Below are positions 22,597-33,700 of a DNA stretch of 33,956 bases, in pieces. The stretch is from assembly GCA_014377785.1 (NCBI GenBank), contig JACMOZ010000077.1:1-33956 (forward strand), in the 5' to 3' direction. The translations under genes were made by a program, and so were the position numbers. Within the stretch, counting starts at the first letter, position 1; each line of letters starts with the position of its first letter. This DNA comes from Aeromicrobium sp. (GTDB lineage: Bacteria; Actinomycetota; Actinomycetes; Propionibacteriales; Nocardioidaceae). The notes beneath the pieces are model-generated. The model did no database searches and was not told the DNA's origin. It saw nothing but the letters and a program-made list of their open reading frames with translations.

Positions 22597-24021
22597 GTGA
22601 TGAATCTGCGGAATGTGGCCGTGATCCTTGCCGGTGGCACTGGAACCCGAGTGGGACTTTCGATCCCCAAGCAATTGATCAAGATCGCCGGCAAGACCAT
22701 CATCGAACACACGATCGCCGCCTTCGAGTCGTCACCGCTCATCGACGAGATCGTCATCATGATGGCTCCGGGCCACCTCGACCCGGTGCGGGCTATTGTC
22801 CAGAATGGCGGCTTCGTCAAAGTCAGTCACATCCTCGAAGGCGCCGAAACCCGCAACGGCACCACCGGCCTTGCCCTCGATGCACTCGGCGACGAGGAAT
22901 GCAATGTTCTCTTCCACGACGCCGTTCGCCCGCTTGTCTCGCAGACCATCATCGCGGACAACATCAAGGCGTTGGCTCAGTATGACGCCGTCGACACGGC
23001 CATTCCTTCGGCCGACACTGTCGTCCAGGTCCACGCTGACGCGCCGATCGGTGGAGCAGAATCCATTGCCGACGTGTTGCCGCGTCATTTGCTGCGCCGT
23101 GGTCAGACGCCTCAGTCGTTCAGGCTCTCGGTGATCCGCAAGGCCTACACAATTGCCGAGCAGGACCCCGGGTTCACCGCGACCGACGACTGCACCGTCG
23201 TCCTGCGATATCTCCCCGACGTGCCCATCGCGGTTGTCGCCGGTCACGAACGAAATATGAAGGTCACCGAGCCGATCGACGTCTACATCGCCGACAAGCT
23301 TTTCCAACTGCATTCGGCGGACACGCCGGCCGAGCTCAGCGCTGACGAGTATGTGGCCGCGCTCAAGGGCAAGACCATGGTCGTCTTCGGCGGTTCCTAC
23401 GGCATCGGTGGCGACATTGCCGAACTGGCAGCGGGCTTCGGCGCGACCGTTCATACGTTCTCGCGTTCGTCGACCAATACTCACGTCGACCGACGCGAGG
23501 ACATCGCCGCAGCGGCCGCCACGGTGCTCGCGGCCGGCGACAAAGTCGACTTCGTCGTCAACACGGCGGGAATCCTGCCGATCGGAGAACTGGCCGAGAC
23601 GTCCGAAGAGACGATTTATGCCGCAACCGACATTAACTACCTCGCCCAGATCTTCATCGCCCAGGAGTTTTATCCGCACCTCGCGCAGACCAGAGGTTCG
23701 TTGTTGCTCTTCACGTCTTCTTCTTACACGCGCGGACGTAAGGGCTATTCGCTCTATTCCTCGGCCAAGGCCGCTGTCGTCAACCTGACTCAGGCGCTCG
23801 CCGACGAGTGGGCTGGCGAAGTCCGCGTCAACTGCGTCAACCCCGAGCGGACCGGCACCCCCATGCGTACGAAGGCCTTCGGCGAAGAGCCCGCGGGGAC
23901 TTTGCTCAGCTCGAAAGAAGTCGCCCGCCGCTCACTCGACGTCCTGGTGGCCCAGCAGACCGGCCAAATCATCGACATCCGCCGCGAAGAAGGGCCCGCG
24001 GCCATCGGTGGAGGCAACTGA
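22597..24021 (+). CDS. Bifunctional cytidylyltransferase / SDR reductase (CDP-ribitol synthesis, Bcs1/TarIJ-like)
   Basis: A fusion of 474 residues. The first part (about 1-235) is an IspD/TarI-type cytidylyltransferase: LAGGTGTRVGLSIPKQ binds the CTP phosphates, FHDAVRPL carries the metal-binding aspartate, and FTATDDCTVV follows. The second part (from about 262) is a short-chain dehydrogenase with the nucleotide loop GGSYGIGG, the VNTAGILPIGE block, and the catalytic YSSAK. This arrangement is that of Haemophilus Bcs1, which reduces ribulose 5-phosphate and couples the ribitol 5-phosphate to CMP. The likely product is CDP-ribitol for a wall teichoic acid. This agrees with the two glycerophosphotransferase-family genes nearby. 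GTG 22597 is preferred because of the TAGTCT box; ATG 22600 is the next codon. The gene is convergent with the glycerophosphotransferase at 24030. Confidence 0.88.
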   Translation: MMNLRNVAVILAGGTGTRVGLSIPKQLIKIAGKTIIEHTIAAFESSPLIDEIVIMMAPGHLDPVRAIVQNGGFVKVSHILEGAETRNGTTGLALDALGDEECNVLFHDAVRPLVSQTIIADNIKALAQYDAVDTAIPSADTVVQVHADAPIGGAESIADVLPRHLLRRGQTPQSFRLSVIRKAYTIAEQDPGFTATDDCTVVLRYLPDVPIAVVAGHERNMKVTEPIDVYIADKLFQLHSADTPAELSADEYVAALKGKTMVVFGGSYGIGGDIAELAAGFGATVHTFSRSSTNTHVDRREDIAAAAATVLAAGDKVDFVVNTAGILPIGELAETSEETIYAATDINYLAQIFIAQEFYPHLAQTRGSLLLFTSSSYTRGRKGYSLYSSAKAAVVNLTQALADEWAGEVRVNCVNPERTGTPMRTKAFGEEPAGTLLSSKEVARRSLDVLVAQQTGQIIDIRREEGPAAIGGGN

Positions 24022-24029
24022 GAAACCCG

Positions 24030-27404
<3,375 letters not shown>

Positions 27405-27410
27405 CCGCCC

Positions 27411-27416
27411 ACCTTA
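27411..27416 (-). promoter_or_regulatory. Leaderless-type -10 box for the glycosyltransferase-glf-glycerophosphotransferase operon
   Basis: The minus strand reads TAAGGT ending 6 bases before GTG 27404. It lies in the 63-base gap after the 608-residue transferase gene, so the two minus-strand units can be transcribed separately. Confidence 0.45.
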
Positions 27417-27467
27417 TCGGTGGCGATGCTCCCGAGCCCAATCCCTCCCGCCCAGGCAGAACTGTCG

Positions 27468-29294
27468 TCAGTCTTCGGGGAATTCGGTTTCTACGGGAGC
27501 CACTTGAGGGATCGTGCGATAGACGGCCCGATCGGCTTCGGAGCGGGCGATGAAGTCGTTGACCGAGTTCTGGAACGCGGCGATGGTCCGTTGCTCCGGT
27601 GTGCCGAGAAGGTAGGTTGCGAGTGCCAAGCGCGCTTCGGCCTTGGTGTCGGGCGAGGACCGGGTGACGACGGCAAGGAACTCCTTCATGCCGCTTCCCT
27701 CGCGGTTGATGATCGTCGCGGCACCGGTCGAGGGAAATTCGGCGACAAATGCCTCCTCGGTCGTGCCGGCATGATTGAAGACGGCATACGGTTTCTCGCT
27801 GGCAAGGAAGTCGCTCACGACGCTGGAGACGTCGGTGATGAGGGCGCTGGCGCGGTTGAAGCAGTCGTTGATCGTCGGACCCTTACGGCTGTTGCCGATG
27901 ACCCGGTGATCGGTGCCTTTTGCACGGTTGGCGGCGTCGATCATCGACACGATCCGCGCATGGACATCGCGATATTTGGCGTCACGCTGGCCCGTGAAAG
28001 GGTGCGCTTTGTAAATCACGCGCACGGGTGGATCCGCGGCGAGGAGGGCTGTGACGATCGAGATGCCCACTGCCGAGACGGAGGAATACTCCTGCGCGAG
28101 ATTGACGCCTTCCCACGTAGGTGCATACAGAATCGTCGGTATGGTGTCGTCGCCCAGCCGGGGAACGCTCTTGATGGGATGCACCTGCGGGCGGCCGACG
28201 AAACGGTATTGGTCGTCGTGGATGCCGATTTTGGATCGGCGGTAGCGGTCGGCGCCGGCCTCGCCGGCAACCCATAACTCGTCATAGACGCGGGAAAACG
28301 GGTTGTTGGACGCGCTCTTGTCGCTGTCTCCGTGGCCGATGAACCCCGACATGACGTTGGGCAGCCGCAGCAAATGGATGTTGTTCCCGGTGTTGGACGG
28401 ATACAGGGCGATACGCGCTGGCGACAAGTCGAGCATCATGAGTTCGCCGGGGTCGTTGAGTTCGAGGGTGGGAATCGTTGTCGACGCCAATTTCGTGAAC
28501 AAGGGGTGGTCCCGCAAGACTATGAGGACGGGTTGTTCCAGTGCCTCGAGCGTTTCGATCCAGGTGTTTATCTGATAACCGGCGTCTTGGGGGCCGCTGA
28601 GGTGAACTATGACTTGCGGCTTGTAATCGTTGATGAATTCCTGGATCTGACGCAGCGGACCGGTGAATCCGGTCGCCCGCTTCTCTTGTCGCATTCGCCA
28701 GGAGCCCAGGGCCTCGGGCGCCGTGACGTAGGACAGTGCCGCGATGCCGAGGATGCCGAGGATGGCTATGAGCCACCAAGGTGCACCGAGAAGCGCCGGC
28801 GCGAGGACGGCGAGCTGAGTGGCGACGACAACGGTGATGTGCGATGCGGGCTCCTCGGCGATGCGCGGCGAACCGGGGATGTTTCGGGTCTCCATGGGCT
28901 TCAGCGGGCCAATAAGACGGTATTCGGTGTGCAGCGCCCGTCCACACAGCACGAGTGTGTAGGCGACGGCGAGGACGATGTAGGTCCGCAACGCTCCGAG
29001 TCCGTCGAACTCGTTTCCTGCCACCACGACGACCACGATGCGAGCGGCGAAGCGCATGGGAATCCCGAAGGCGGCCTGATCAAGCAGCAGGGACGCGCTG
29101 GGGGAGTTGCGTTCGAGCAACCCTTCGCCGACAACCGAAATCAGGATCAGAACGGTGACAACGGTTTCCAATCCGCAAAGAGATGCGATGAGTGCCAATG
29201 CCAGCGTTCCGAGAGTCAGCAAGAACGACGGAATTTCGGGTCCTTTTCCCAACCGATTGACAGCTGATTGAACAGTCCGGATGCGCGAGGCCAT
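27468..29294 (-). CDS. CDP-glycerol glycerophosphotransferase family protein with N-terminal membrane domain
   Basis: A 608-residue protein. The first 190 residues hold four or five hydrophobic segments (about 24-58, 80-96, 102-121, 152-190). The rest is a glycerophosphotransferase domain: GFIGHGDSDKS (317-327), LYAPTWEG (389-396), IYKAHPFTG (427-435) and ALITDVSSVVSDF (484-496). The His residues of GHGD and AHP match the family active site, so it is predicted to be a membrane-anchored polyol-phosphate polymerase or primase for a wall glycopolymer. It differs from the soluble-type paralogue at 24030. The start ATG 29294 has TAATTT 6 bases upstream. It is divergent from the potassium uptake genes (142-base gap). 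The lipid-anchoring step and acceptor are not visible. Confidence 0.87.
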   Translation of the reverse strand: MASRIRTVQSAVNRLGKGPEIPSFLLTLGTLALALIASLCGLETVVTVLILISVVGEGLLERNSPSASLLLDQAAFGIPMRFAARIVVVVVAGNEFDGLGALRTYIVLAVAYTLVLCGRALHTEYRLIGPLKPMETRNIPGSPRIAEEPASHITVVVATQLAVLAPALLGAPWWLIAILGILGIAALSYVTAPEALGSWRMRQEKRATGFTGPLRQIQEFINDYKPQVIVHLSGPQDAGYQINTWIETLEALEQPVLIVLRDHPLFTKLASTTIPTLELNDPGELMMLDLSPARIALYPSNTGNNIHLLRLPNVMSGFIGHGDSDKSASNNPFSRVYDELWVAGEAGADRYRRSKIGIHDDQYRFVGRPQVHPIKSVPRLGDDTIPTILYAPTWEGVNLAQEYSSVSAVGISIVTALLAADPPVRVIYKAHPFTGQRDAKYRDVHARIVSMIDAANRAKGTDHRVIGNSRKGPTINDCFNRASALITDVSSVVSDFLASEKPYAVFNHAGTTEEAFVAEFPSTGAATIINREGSGMKEFLAVVTRSSPDTKAEARLALATYLLGTPEQRTIAAFQNSVNDFIARSEADRAVYRTIPQVAPVETEFPED

Positions 29295-29300
29295 TGGCCG

Positions 29301-29306
29301 AAATTA
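29301..29306 (-). promoter_or_regulatory. Leaderless-type -10 box for the 608-residue transferase
   Basis: The minus strand reads TAATTT ending 6 bases before ATG 29294; no ribosome binding site is present. Confidence 0.45.
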
Positions 29307-29424
29307 TCATGCAAACACCGTTCCGATGCGCCGAACGTCGTCGAACCTCAACCCGGTTCATTCGAGGCTCAGCAGGTGAGTCGCGGTCACACTTTGCAGC
29401 GCCCGAGCCGGCGACCGTTTGCGG

Positions 29425-29430
29425 TACGGT
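29425..29430 (+). promoter_or_regulatory. Leaderless-type -10 box for the potassium transporter
   Basis: TACGGT ends 6 bases before GTG 29437. This supports GTG 29437 over the in-frame start at 29419, which lies upstream of the box. Confidence 0.45.
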
Positions 29431-29436
29431 CTTTTC

Positions 29437-30792
29437 GTGCCCCGAAGGACCTGGCTGTCTCTGCCTTCAGTGATCGCGCACCCTGTCAGGTTGTTGCCGC
29501 TGACCTTTCTGGCGTTCATCATCCTTGGCGCCGGACTCCTCTTGCTGCCGGCTGCGCGCTATTCCCATGATGGCTCCGCGGTGATGCCGGCGTTGTTTAC
29601 GTCTGTCTCCGCCGTGACTGTCACCGGGCTCGCGACCGTCGATACGGCGACGTATTGGACTCCGACAGGGCAAGTCATCATCCTGTTCCTTGTCCAAATC
29701 GGCGGACTGGGCATCATGACGCTTGCGACGCTCCTCGGACTCCTCGTCGGCGGACGCCTGAGATTGCGCACCCGACTCCTCGCCCAAGCCGAAATGCATG
29801 CCGTGAGCCTCGGCGACGTACGTCCCTTGCTACGTCGGGTCGCCCTCACCATGCTGTTTTTCGAAGGCGTTATCGCGGTCATTCTGACCATTCGGTTCCG
29901 TATCCTCTATTTCGACGACTTGCCGACCGCTGCCTGGCATGGACTTTTTCATTCGGTCATGGCGTTCAACAACGCCGGTTTCGCCCTGCAGAGCGACAGC
30001 CTTGTGCAGTATGCCGGCGACGCATGGCTGATCTTTCCGATTTGTGTTGCCGTGTTCGCGGGTGCGATCGGCTTCCCGGTCATGGCCGAATTGTTCAGGG
30101 GTTGGCGAAGTCCGAAACGCTGGACGATTCATACCCGACTGACGGTGTGGGGTTCGATTGGGCTGTTCGTCGTCGGCACTATCGCTTTCCTTGTCACCGA
30201 ATGGAGCAACCCCGGAACGCTCGGCTCGATGGGCTGGTGGGGCAGGTTCGTGACCGGCGTCGAAGGCGGCATCATGCCTCGTTCGGGTGGTTTCAACAGT
30301 TTCGACTATTCCCAGGTTCGGCCCGAAACTCTCGGCCTCAGCACGATCTTGATGTTCATCGGCGGCGGGAGCGCGGGCACCGCGGGCGGCATCAAGATCA
30401 CGACGTTCCTACTCCTGGCCTACGTCATCCTCGCCGAGTTGCGCGGCGATCCCGAAGTGATGGTCGGCAAAAGGTCGATCAGCACCGCGACGATTCGCCA
30501 GGCAGTGACGATCGCCCTGCTGGCCGTCATGCTGGTCGTCGGCACGACTCTTCTCGTTCTGATGATGACGGACTTCAGCCTGGGCGAGGTGCTCTTCGAA
30601 TGCGTTTCCGCTTTTGGAACCACCGGGCTCAGCACCGGAATCACCCCGAGGTTGCCCGCCAATGCGCAAGGCGTTCTGATGGTCTTGATGTTCATCGGCA
30701 GAGTAGGCACGATTACAGCAGCGTCCGCATTGGCGATGCGCCGGCGCACACCGCGCTATCACCTCCCCGAGGAAAGGCCGATCATTGGTTAA
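29437..30792 (+). CDS. Potassium uptake channel subunit, TrkH/KtrB family
   Basis: A 451-residue membrane protein that forms the K+ pore of a Trk/Ktr uptake system. The four selectivity-filter loops are visible: VTGLAT (Gly64), NNAGFAL, RSGGFNS and TTGLSTG, each after a short pore helix. The glycine-rich stretch GGGSAGTAGGIKITTF is the usual gate region of the third repeat. The length fits KtrB rather than the longer E. coli TrkH. The first residues VPRRTWLSLPSVIAHPVRL lead into helix 1. The cytoplasmic partner gene overlaps its stop by 8 bases. The companion subunit probably gates it in response to nucleotides. Confidence 0.95.
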   Translation: MPRRTWLSLPSVIAHPVRLLPLTFLAFIILGAGLLLLPAARYSHDGSAVMPALFTSVSAVTVTGLATVDTATYWTPTGQVIILFLVQIGGLGIMTLATLLGLLVGGRLRLRTRLLAQAEMHAVSLGDVRPLLRRVALTMLFFEGVIAVILTIRFRILYFDDLPTAAWHGLFHSVMAFNNAGFALQSDSLVQYAGDAWLIFPICVAVFAGAIGFPVMAELFRGWRSPKRWTIHTRLTVWGSIGLFVVGTIAFLVTEWSNPGTLGSMGWWGRFVTGVEGGIMPRSGGFNSFDYSQVRPETLGLSTILMFIGGGSAGTAGGIKITTFLLLAYVILAELRGDPEVMVGKRSISTATIRQAVTIALLAVMLVVGTTLLVLMMTDFSLGEVLFECVSAFGTTGLSTGITPRLPANAQGVLMVLMFIGRVGTITAASALAMRRRTPRYHLPEERPIIG

Positions 30793-31456
30793 AAAGGACG
30801 ACGGGGCAATCGCACCCGTCATCGTCGTCGGGCTTGGGCGCTTCGGCGTCGCAGTGGCGCGTTCACTCGTGCGCCTGGGGCACGAAGTGCTGGCCGTCGA
30901 TGAAGACGTCGACATCGTCCAGCGCCTCGCCAGCGATTTCACCCATATTGTGGCCGCCGACACGACAGACACCGAGGCGCTCCGCCAGATCGGCGCCGAT
31001 CAATTTGACCGTGCGGTTGTAGGTATCGGCACCGATATCGAGGCCAGCGTGTTGACGGTCCTCAGCCTCGCAGAGCTCGGTGTGACCGAGGTCTGGGCGA
31101 AGGCGGTCAATGCCAAGCACGCCCGAATCCTTGAGAAGGTTGGCGCTGCTCATGTAGTGCTTCCAGAATCCGCGATGGGCGAACGCGTCGCGCACATGGT
31201 CACCGGCGCCATGATCGACTACATCGAGTTCGATGACGGTTTTGCGATCGCCCGCACGCGGGCGCCAGAGAGTGTTTGTGGCAAGACGTTGCTCGAATCG
31301 GGTTTGCGGGCGCGCTTCGGTGTCACCGTCGTAGGCGTCAAGCAGCGTGGCGAGGACTTCACCTATGCGCGTCCCGAAACGTTTATCGATGACTCCTTCG
31401 AGCTGATCGTGTCCGGCCCGACAGCCAAGGTCGAAGCTTTCTGCGCCCTCCACTGA
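30785..31456 (+). CDS. Potassium uptake regulatory subunit, TrkA/KtrA family
   Basis: A 223-residue cytoplasmic RCK protein that binds NAD(H) or ATP/ADP and controls the membrane pore. The N-terminal Rossmann domain has VIVVGLGRFGVAVARSLVRL and the acidic VDED after the second strand. The C-terminal RCK_C domain (about 140-223) follows SVCGKTLLESGLRARFGVTV. A single RCK unit makes it KtrA-like rather than the doubled TrkA of enterics. The start TTG 30785 lies inside the last codons of the channel gene and has AGGAAAGG about 7 bases upstream; no ATG or GTG would keep the Rossmann loop intact. Confidence 0.93.
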   Translation: MVKKDDGAIAPVIVVGLGRFGVAVARSLVRLGHEVLAVDEDVDIVQRLASDFTHIVAADTTDTEALRQIGADQFDRAVVGIGTDIEASVLTVLSLAELGVTEVWAKAVNAKHARILEKVGAAHVVLPESAMGERVAHMVTGAMIDYIEFDDGFAIARTRAPESVCGKTLLESGLRARFGVTVVGVKQRGEDFTYARPETFIDDSFELIVSGPTAKVEAFCALH

Positions 31457-31464
31457 TCACCCCG

Positions 31465-31524
31465 AGATTTGGGCACTTTTCGAGGGTTCGGGTGGGGCGA
31501 TACCCCCAGGAGATGCCCACATCT
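31465..31524 (+). promoter_or_regulatory. Structured leader upstream of the sodium:solute symporter
   Basis: AGATTTGGGCA (31465-31475) and TGCCCACATCT (31514-31524) pair over 11 bases with one mismatch and enclose a smaller hairpin, TGGGG-cgatac-CCCCA (31493-31508). The element could end the Trk/Ktr transcript or act as a leader. A possible -10 box TAAGTT with poor TTGCGT 19 bases before it lies at 31557-31587. I do not recognise a known riboswitch class. Confidence 0.3.
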
Positions 31525-31640
31525 TGCCCGTTGGTAACACGGCGCCCGAGTGTTGGTTGCGTGCGCAAACCGGCCGAGGGGTAAGTTGCTGTGCGTACCC
31601 CTCCGCGATGGCGGGGAACATCCTGGGATCGAGGAACGCC

Positions 31641-33350
31641 GTGATCGTGCCAGAAATCGTCGTCGCAGCGGACAATACGTTTCGCCTTGACGCCAACGTC
31701 TTCGATTACACGATCGTCGCGCTTTATTTTCTGGTCGTCCTCGGTATCGGCGCTCTCGCCAAACGACAAGTGTCCACAAGCCTGGACTTCTTCCTGTCCG
31801 GCCGATCGCTGCCCGCTTGGGTGACCGGACTGGCCTTCATCTCGGCCAACCTCGGCGCCGTCGAAATCATGGGCATGTCGGCCAACGGCGCCCAGTACGG
31901 CATGGCGACCGTCCACTACTTCTGGATCGGTGCCGTGCCGGCGATGCTGTTCCTCGGCGTCGTGATGATGCCGTTCTACTATGGCTCCGGCGTACGAAGC
32001 GTTCCCGAATTCATGCGTCGACGGTTCGGCACCGGGGCCCATCTGGTCAATGCGCTGAGCTTTGCCCTCGCCCAATTGCTCATTGCGGGCATCAACCTGT
32101 ATTTGCTCGCGACTATTGTCAATCGCCTGCTCGGCTGGCCGTTGTGGGTGTCGCTCGTGGTGGCGGCGGCGATTGTTCTCAGCTACACCGCACTCGGAGG
32201 CCTCTCGGCGGCGATCTATAACGAGGTACTGCAATTCTTCGTGATTGTCGCGGCCCTTCTGCCCCTGACCCTCGTCGCTTTGCACAAAGTCGGCGGCTGG
32301 GATGGCATCCAGGCGCGGATCCAGCCCGGCCCCGAGCAATTGTCGTCCTGGCCGGGCACCGACCTCACCGGCATCGAGTCGCCGCTGTTGTCGGTCATCG
32401 GCATCGTCTTCGGCCTCGGCTTCGTGCTGTCCTTCGGCTACTGGACGACCAACTTCGTCGAGGTGCAGCGAGCGTTGGCGTCGTCATCGATCTCGGCCGC
32501 CCGCCGCGCTCCCATCATTGGCGCGTTCCCCAAGATGTTCATCCCGTTCATCGTGATCATTCCCGGCATCATTGCGGCGATCGTCGTTCCAGAAATTGCC
32601 TCGCTCAAGGCAGGCGACGGAGGCAGCGACGTCAAATACAACGACGCGATCCTGCTTCTCATCCGCGACTTGCTGCCCAACGGCATGCTCGGCGTCGCCA
32701 TCGCGGGACTGCTGGCCTCATTCATGGCAGGCATGGCGGCCAACATCTCGGCGTTCAACGCCGTGTTCAGTTATGACTTGTGGCAGCAATACGTCGTCAA
32801 GGACCGGCGGGACTCCTACTACTTGTTGGTCGGCCGTGTGGCTACCGTCGCCGCCACCATCATCCCGATCGGCACTGCACTTATAGCGTCCCAATATTCC
32901 AATCTCATGGACTACCTGCAGACGCTTTTCGGATTCTTCAACGCGCCACTGTTTGCGACGTTCATCCTCGGAATGTTCTGGAAACGCATGACGGCGACAG
33001 CGGGCTGGACCGGACTTGTGTCCGGCACGTTGGCGGCGGTGCTCGTGGCGTTCCTGGCCCAGGACTCGCTCGGGTCGCTCAGCATCGGCGTCCTGAGCCT
33101 GAGTGGTCAAGGTGCGAGCTTCGTGGCCGCCGGTGCAGCATTTGTCGTCGACATCGTGGTCAGCGTCGTCGTTTCGTATATGACGTTACCCAAACCCGAG
33201 TCCGAGCTGGAAGGACTTGTGTATTCGCTGACGCCGAAGGAGTCGCTCGTCGATCCAGACGAGGGTGTCGTGCCATGGCACAAGTCGCCGACCAAGGTCG
33301 CCGGCGTCGCACTTGTCCTCGTCATCATTCTCAACCTGATCTTCCGTTAG
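31641..33350 (+). CDS. Sodium:solute symporter family protein (SSS)
   Basis: A membrane transporter of about 569 residues with some 13 helices, using the sodium gradient to import a small solute. It starts near VIVPEIVVAADNTFRLDANV and then FDYTIVALYFLVVLGIGALA, followed by the family motif LDFFLSGRSLPAWVTGLAFISANLG. FGLGFVLSFGYWTTNFVEVQ lies in the middle. The subgroup is near actinobacterial solute/acetate-like symporters, but the substrate cannot be told. I chose GTG 31641 because GAGGAA lies just upstream; GTG 31647 is better spaced and also possible. The open frame extends to 31524 through the structured leader, without support. A small membrane protein gene follows immediately, a pairing often seen in actinobacteria. 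Confidence 0.92.
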   Translation: MIVPEIVVAADNTFRLDANVFDYTIVALYFLVVLGIGALAKRQVSTSLDFFLSGRSLPAWVTGLAFISANLGAVEIMGMSANGAQYGMATVHYFWIGAVPAMLFLGVVMMPFYYGSGVRSVPEFMRRRFGTGAHLVNALSFALAQLLIAGINLYLLATIVNRLLGWPLWVSLVVAAAIVLSYTALGGLSAAIYNEVLQFFVIVAALLPLTLVALHKVGGWDGIQARIQPGPEQLSSWPGTDLTGIESPLLSVIGIVFGLGFVLSFGYWTTNFVEVQRALASSSISAARRAPIIGAFPKMFIPFIVIIPGIIAAIVVPEIASLKAGDGGSDVKYNDAILLLIRDLLPNGMLGVAIAGLLASFMAGMAANISAFNAVFSYDLWQQYVVKDRRDSYYLLVGRVATVAATIIPIGTALIASQYSNLMDYLQTLFGFFNAPLFATFILGMFWKRMTATAGWTGLVSGTLAAVLVAFLAQDSLGSLSIGVLSLSGQGASFVAAGAAFVVDIVVSVVVSYMTLPKPESELEGLVYSLTPKESLVDPDEGVVPWHKSPTKVAGVALVLVIILNLIFR

Positions 33351-33359
33351 GAGATGCCC

Positions 33360-33635
33360 ATGTCCTCGAACTCAGACCAGGAAAAGCGCACGATCGGCGC
33401 GTTCGACATCCGCTTCATCATCGGTGCGCTCCTTGGCGTGTACGGACTGATTCTCACTCTCCTTGGCCTGTTCAACGCAACCGAGGCACAACTCAAACGC
33501 GGTGATGGGCTGAACATCAACTTGTGGGCGGGGCTCGGCATGCTGGTTGTGGGCCTGGTATTCGCCGTCTGGGCGCGTTGGCGGCCCATGGTCGTTCCCC
33601 CGCGGAAGGAAGAGCCCGCGCCGCCCAAGGACTGA
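33360..33635 (+). CDS. Small membrane protein paired with the symporter
   Basis: A 91-residue protein with two hydrophobic helices (IRFIIGALLGVYGLILTLLG and LWAGLGMLVVGLVFAVWARW) around a polar loop with ININ, and a proline-rich C-terminus. I recognise it as the small conserved protein that often follows this type of sodium:solute symporter in actinobacteria, possibly an accessory subunit; the function is not known. The start ATG 33360 has AGGAG at 33349-33353, spaced 6 bases; ATG 33354 would leave no spacing. It begins 9 bases after the symporter stop. Confidence 0.8.
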   Translation: MSSNSDQEKRTIGAFDIRFIIGALLGVYGLILTLLGLFNATEAQLKRGDGLNINLWAGLGMLVVGLVFAVWARWRPMVVPPRKEEPAPPKD

Positions 33636-33645
33636 AGGCGCCGGC

Positions 33646-33665
33646 ACGGCTGGCATGTCAGCCGT
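33646..33665 (+). terminator. Hairpin terminator candidate after the symporter unit
   Basis: ACGGCTG-gcatgt-CAGCCGT is a perfect 7-base-pair hairpin 10 bases after the small membrane protein stop and 22 bases before the leuS -10 box. No T-run follows. Confidence 0.4.
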
Positions 33666-33687
33666 CAAGCCGAAAGCACGTCTCCGG

Positions 33688-33693
33688 TAATAT
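33688..33693 (+). promoter_or_regulatory. Leaderless-type -10 box for leuS
   Basis: TAATAT, a near-consensus -10 box, ends 7 bases before GTG 33701. No T-box or other leader can fit, since the message would begin at the start codon. Confidence 0.5.
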
Positions 33694-33700
33694 CACCGCA

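Noticed and set aside
31465-31524. Cyclic di-AMP (ydaO-type) riboswitch near potassium genes
   Set aside because: The conserved core sequences of that class are not visible, and the element lies after, not before, the potassium genes.
31511-31585. Small upstream frame (ATG 31514, 23 codons) before the symporter
   Set aside because: The AGGAG abuts the ATG with no spacing, and the frame overlaps the stem-loop arm; there is no sign of coding.
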